From Tachypleus tridentatus (taxonomy: Eukaryota; Arthropoda; Merostomata; Xiphosura; Limulidae): 64,000 nt of DNA. A program made the position numbers and the translations under genes. The notes beneath the pieces were generated by a model, which saw only the letters and a list, made by a program, of their open reading frames with translations, had not been told where the DNA came from and ran no database searches. Location of the stretch: NCBI RefSeq assembly GCF_004210375.1, contig NC_134825.1, positions 43,766,348-43,830,347 on the forward strand. Reading direction: 5' to 3'. The number at the start of each line of letters is the position of its first letter. Position 1 is the stretch's first letter. Below, piece after piece: positions 60,310-64,000 of this stretch.

Positions 60310-61610
60310 AAATCATAACACGTACACAGACATAACTTTATCACTAACTGGTGTAATAATTATATACATGTATGTATATATTATTAGATTTATTGACGTC
60401 AATTATTTGCACAAATTTTAATCTATCACTAGGTACAAATTTAAATAAGAAAAAAATTCAAGGTGAAAACGTCATTCTCACTCTAGTTCTAGCTTTAGCA
60501 ACAAAGAAAGCGTCAAAGACATAATATGCAGTTGAAAATGAGCTCTATTTTTCTCTAACAAAAAATTATGCACACAAACGATTTTTGGTATCACTGAAGT
60601 AGAAAATCCGTTGTATCCAAGTTTGTAATTCTAGATGGTATTCACTTTGTGTATTCGAGAAATGGCGGAGTGTTTAGGACCTGTTGACCTTCAACGAAGC
60701 AGCTCTTTGAGTTGACTGTTTTGACGCCTGCGCATTGAAAGCCTGCCTACCTGCACTGCAGGAGGAGTGAGGGGAAGCAAGGCAGTCGTTCAGACTCTCT
60801 GATGGCATTCAGTACCCTCCCCTTCCCATAGGAATGATATTTGTCACGAACTAAGAAGACACTCAGTGACAGGACTAAGGGCCCATCCATATAGTCATGT
60901 TTGGCCAAGTGAGTCTTGTATTTACCCTTTTTCATATAAGTATGCGTCAACATTCTGATAGCTGTTGAGGAGACATTAAAGGGTTCTCTTAAAATTACAG
61001 GAGTCGCTTTGCAGAGTACTACGATGAAATGTTGGAGTGTGTCAGTGTTTTTGCATGTGCTAAAGATGACAACCACTACATATGTATCTTTTATCGGCAA
61101 TTCCATCTATATTCTCTTTTCCCACAGAATTTTAGTCTCGAGAAGCGTTCCAAGTGCTTGAGCCTGTGATAACTCGTGACGCTCTAGTTTGATATCTCTT
61201 TAAAGTGAAACACTAGTCATTATCCGATTAATCCGTTGGAAATAATAAAAAACTATTTCATTAACTGTTACAATCTCTACTCAGCTAACATACAGTCCAA
61301 GCAGAGTAAGTTCAACCAGTGTCGTAAAAATTTCGACCTACTGCACACCAATTGACAACTCTAGCAAAAATGTAGCTTTTCGTTTTTACAAAATTACTCA
61401 TTTAAAAGTAAGAGAAACTGCTTAAAAACCGACAGTTTTTGTTATATATATCTTTTGTGTACTTCAGCATTGATAACGATTCATTGAGTTTGTGGGTCTT
61501 AAACCAGCTTCCCAGTTATCAAAGTAAATTTTATGATCGTCGATGATTTAAAATTCCTTGTTTAATAGAACTAAAAAATAGTATATCTTCTTGATGTTGT
61601 ATGAAATAAA
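60310..61610. other. Unassigned stretch with a 119-codon minus-strand frame
   Basis: 60640-61150 is less AT-rich than its surroundings and carries a 119-codon open frame on the minus strand (60747-61106). The translation has no domain I recognise, no signal peptide and no splice context I can defend. It could be an exon, a transposon remnant or chance. The rest of the stretch is AT-rich and empty. Confidence 0.3.
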
Positions 61611-61617
61611 TTAACTC

Positions 61618-61699
61618 TGAAGGCTTACAACGCTGAGAAACGGGTTTCGATTCAGCACAGACAACCCACTGTTCATCGCTGCGTTTAACAACAAACAAA
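61618..61699 (+). mobile_element. Family 2 SINE
   Basis: AGGCTTACAACGCTGAGAAACGGGTTTCGATT is the head. CAGCACAGACAACCCACTG and an AACAACAAACAAA tail follow. Confidence 0.65.
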
Positions 61700-62510
61700 T
61701 GCATAAATATAGCCTTTGTTAAAATGCAGTCGCACGCAATGATTTCTGATGATAATATTAAATGATATCATAACATTTATATAAAACAAGGTACTCAGCT
61801 ATCTCTGACACATTCTAAATGTTGCCAAATGCTCCCATACCACTTTTTTACCAAATATGAATATTTAAAGAAGAGAATAATATGAATGGGAATCATCGTT
61901 AAGACTATAATCTCTTCTTTAGAAATTCGAAAAGGGTTAGAAAATTGTCTTTAGTTGAAACTGGAGAAATTTAAGCTAAAAACACGTTTTTAGATAAATC
62001 TGTTACACTATTAGAAAAAGTTATATACAGCATATGAAAACTCAAGTAAATTAACTTTCGTTTTCTGGGAAGGTTGAGATTGTGTTAGAATTACTAACAC
62101 GTGAAAGACAAGCATTTATTTGTCCCACATATACAAGAAATCACGATGACCAGATTTATAATGAGACTGATAAACGATATGAAGCCAGATAACACAGTAT
62201 TTTGAAGAACATAATTTTCATTGTTCTCCATAAAAACAGAATACCTTACGTAACAAAATGATTACGTACATCAATACATTACGAAACTACACTGCAAAAC
62301 AGTTAGAGTTAACATAGTAAAGGCTACGGTTATCAGTAAGAACCATTCTAATCAAAAACCTATTGCAATGAAATTAGGCAAATTTTTGGTATCATTAAGA
62401 AGACAGTAAATAATGATTTGAATTTAATGAAAACTCCTAAGTTACCAGCCATATCTCGAAATCATTGGTTGTTTTCACAAGAAAGATGGCAGAAACCGAA
62501 ATCACTATAT
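61700..62510. other. Gene-free stretch
   Basis: AT-rich unique-looking sequence with no supported feature. Confidence 0.45.
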
Positions 62511-62640
62511 TCCCCCCCCCAATGGCACAGCAATATATCTGCGGGCTCAAAACGCTAGAAACCTGGTTTCGATACCCGTGTTGCGGAATGAGCTATCTAT
62601 GCTCTGCTCAAATGTTTAAAATTAAGCAAAAACCATATTC
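62511..62640 (+). mobile_element. Family 2 SINE
   Basis: A C9 run and CAATGGCACAGCAATATATC precede GCGGGCTCAAAACGCTAGAA and CTGGTTTCGATACCCG. The tail is AAAATTAAGCAAAAACC. The 84-codon open frame spanning this locus (62465-62719) is a SINE read-through. Confidence 0.75.
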
Positions 62641-62728
62641 CGTTTTACCCAATTTCAAGTTCTCTGATGCAGCTCTAATGGACTTTGTTGCTTTTGGTCT
62701 GCTTAAACAGGCTTTCTGAACATAAACC

Positions 62729-62954
62729 TGACGGCATGGCCAAGCGTGTTAAGGCGTTCGACTCGTAATCCGAGGGACGCAGGTTCGAATCCCGGTCTCA
62801 CCAAAACATGCTCGCTCTTTCAGCCGTGGGGGCGTTATAATGTTACGGTCAGTTGGTAAAGAGTAGCCCAGAGTTGGTGGTGGATGGTGATGACTAGCTG
62901 CCTTTCCTCTTGTATCATTTTGAACTCACAGCGCGAAATTCAAAACAAACAAAC
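62729..62954 (+). mobile_element. Family 1 SINE
   Basis: The head is intact with the same AAGCGTGTTAAGG insertion as the copy at 259, and the B box GGTTCGAATCCC is present. The body is shortened, missing most of the segment from TCTAGTCTTACACTG to GTAGCTTTG. Confidence 0.88.
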
Positions 62955-62960
62955 ATAAAA

Positions 62961-63040
62961 AACGAGGAGTTTGATTCCACTCGGTAGACACAACAGATAG
63001 CTCAATGTGGCTTTGCTGTAAGAAAACACACACACATACA
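62961..63040 (+). mobile_element. Family 2-like SINE with CA-repeat tail
   Basis: GAGTTTGATTCCACTCGGTAGACAC is followed by CAGATAGCTCAATGTGGCTT and a TAAGAAAACACACACACA tail. It is the same subtype as 63269-63378. Confidence 0.65.
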
Positions 63041-63268
63041 CGTATTCAAGCCGAAACTTATAATATTTAATGTCTTACTTTTAGTTTCAAGTATCCGATG
63101 TTAGTTGAAAATCTATGAAAATAACGCTTTATTTTCAGCAAAGGTGCTTTGGTGTTAAAGGTGTTCCATGATTTACCAAAAGGTTCTCTCCTTATCAGTA
63201 AAAGTGTTAACACCCATATCACCCGTTCTGAGATACATTTTTATTTCAAGCGGGTTTCTCGTCATTAA

Positions 63269-63378
63269 GAAGTCTACGGACTTACAACGCTAGAATCAGG
63301 GGTTCGATTCCCCTCGGTGGACTCAGCAGATAGCTCGATGTGGCTTTGCTATAAGAAAACACACACACACACACACAA
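63269..63378 (+). mobile_element. Family 2-like SINE with CA-repeat tail, preserved
   Basis: ACGGACTTACAACGCTAGAA and the B box GGGGTTCGATTCCCC are followed by CAGCAGATAGCTCGATGTGG and a TAAGAAAACAC(AC)n tail. The ends of the CA microsatellite coincide with the SINE tail. Confidence 0.78.
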
Positions 63379-63504
63379 AACTATAACAGTGAAGGTACAG
63401 TGTGACTGCTCCAGTTTATGTTAGTTGAATTCTGCCTGAAACTACTCGAGAAGAGTCTGTACTAACCGAGTTTAATATTGAAGTTTCGATCAAAGGTTGT
63501 AACG

Positions 63505-63616
63505 GTTTTCAAACGAGACTCAAATTTCAAACGCTTCCGAATCCACTATTCTTCTTTTTGGGGACTGATTAGCGAACTTTTGGAAAACGCTCGAGATTTG
63601 AGCCTCGTTTGAAAAC
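63505..63616. repeat. Long imperfect hairpin
   Basis: The left arm GTTTTCAAACGAGACTCAAATTTC (63505-63528, written here in parts as GTTTTCAAACGAG and CTCAAATTTC) pairs with 63593-63616, with two mismatches over 24 bp and a 64-bp loop. It could be a MITE, a TIR pair or a transcribed hairpin. Confidence 0.75.
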
Positions 63617-63629
63617 TATTGATTTTGAA

Positions 63630-63684
63630 GTGAAAGACTAGAGGGAAGGCAGCTACTCAAAAACACCCAACACAAACTCTTGGA
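63630..63684 (-). mobile_element. Family 1 SINE fragment
   Basis: AGACTAGAGGGAAGGCAGCT followed by a decayed CACCCAACACAAACTCTTGG. Only the body survives. Confidence 0.65.
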
Positions 63685-63698
63685 ATAAGTTAAGTAAA

Positions 63699-63715
63699 TA
63701 TATATATATATATAT
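63699..63715. repeat. (TA)n microsatellite
   Basis: A short pure TA run. Confidence 0.9.
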
Positions 63716-64000
63716 TAGTAAGTTTAAAAACTTTGATGTGTTACGTTCATGTAAAATCGGATAACTATCTACCGAAAGTTCTATATTTACCCATGTAAAT
63801 ATATACTTGAAACAAAACACAAGAATTAAATAATCAACTACAGTTCCAAGTTTAACACAGAATCTGAAGAGTACTAGGTGATTATAGTCTCTGTTTGGAA
63901 AGTTACGTGGAAGTTTTAGAGTTTGGATACAAGTAGCTTCTAGTTAAGTAAAAGGATTCGACTTTAGGTGGTTAAAATCTCTGTTACATTGAGGGGATAA

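Overview
The window is animal nuclear DNA: AT-rich, with one split gene and many transposon relics. The dominant interspersed repeat is a tRNA-Thr-headed SINE whose body I associate, from memory only, with horseshoe crab (Xiphosura) genomes. Together with the arthropod-like gene, this makes a chelicerate, probably a horseshoe crab, my best guess. Species cannot be fixed from the sequence.

The one confident host gene is a Zic/odd-paired zinc-finger transcription factor on the + strand. Exon 1 (2964-4017) encodes the N-terminal region and zinc fingers 1-3. A 30.7-kb intron (4018-34700) follows. Exon 2 (34701-35230) encodes zinc fingers 4-5 and the conserved C-terminus. The joined product is 527 residues. 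The intron holds 12 copies or fragments of the main SINE, several copies of a second short tRNA-like SINE, a Penelope-like relic with a 15-bp target duplication, and several tandem arrays. One array has 17 units, each resembling a 3' splice acceptor.

Downstream of the gene there is no other convincing host coding sequence. A GC-richer block at about 38540-39015, rich in homeodomain-type sites, is a candidate cis-regulatory element. The rest is repeats: more SINEs, a decayed Jockey-like LINE relic (54820-55710, minus), a possible decayed Gypsy-like pol relic (about 49430-49990, minus), a candidate solo LTR (59490-60288), and a well-preserved piggyBac element (56178-58406) with TTAA ends, a full catalytic DDD set, one in-frame stop and one frameshift.

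The most unusual observation is at 695-919: a 225-bp non-autonomous relative of that piggyBac element. It is bounded by TTAA and matching terminal inverted repeats, its left 80 bp look identical to the 56-kb element, and its interior carries about 83 bp of 28S ribosomal RNA gene sequence. That rRNA segment lies in the region of 28S that R1, R2 and the piggyBac-family element Pokey are known to target.
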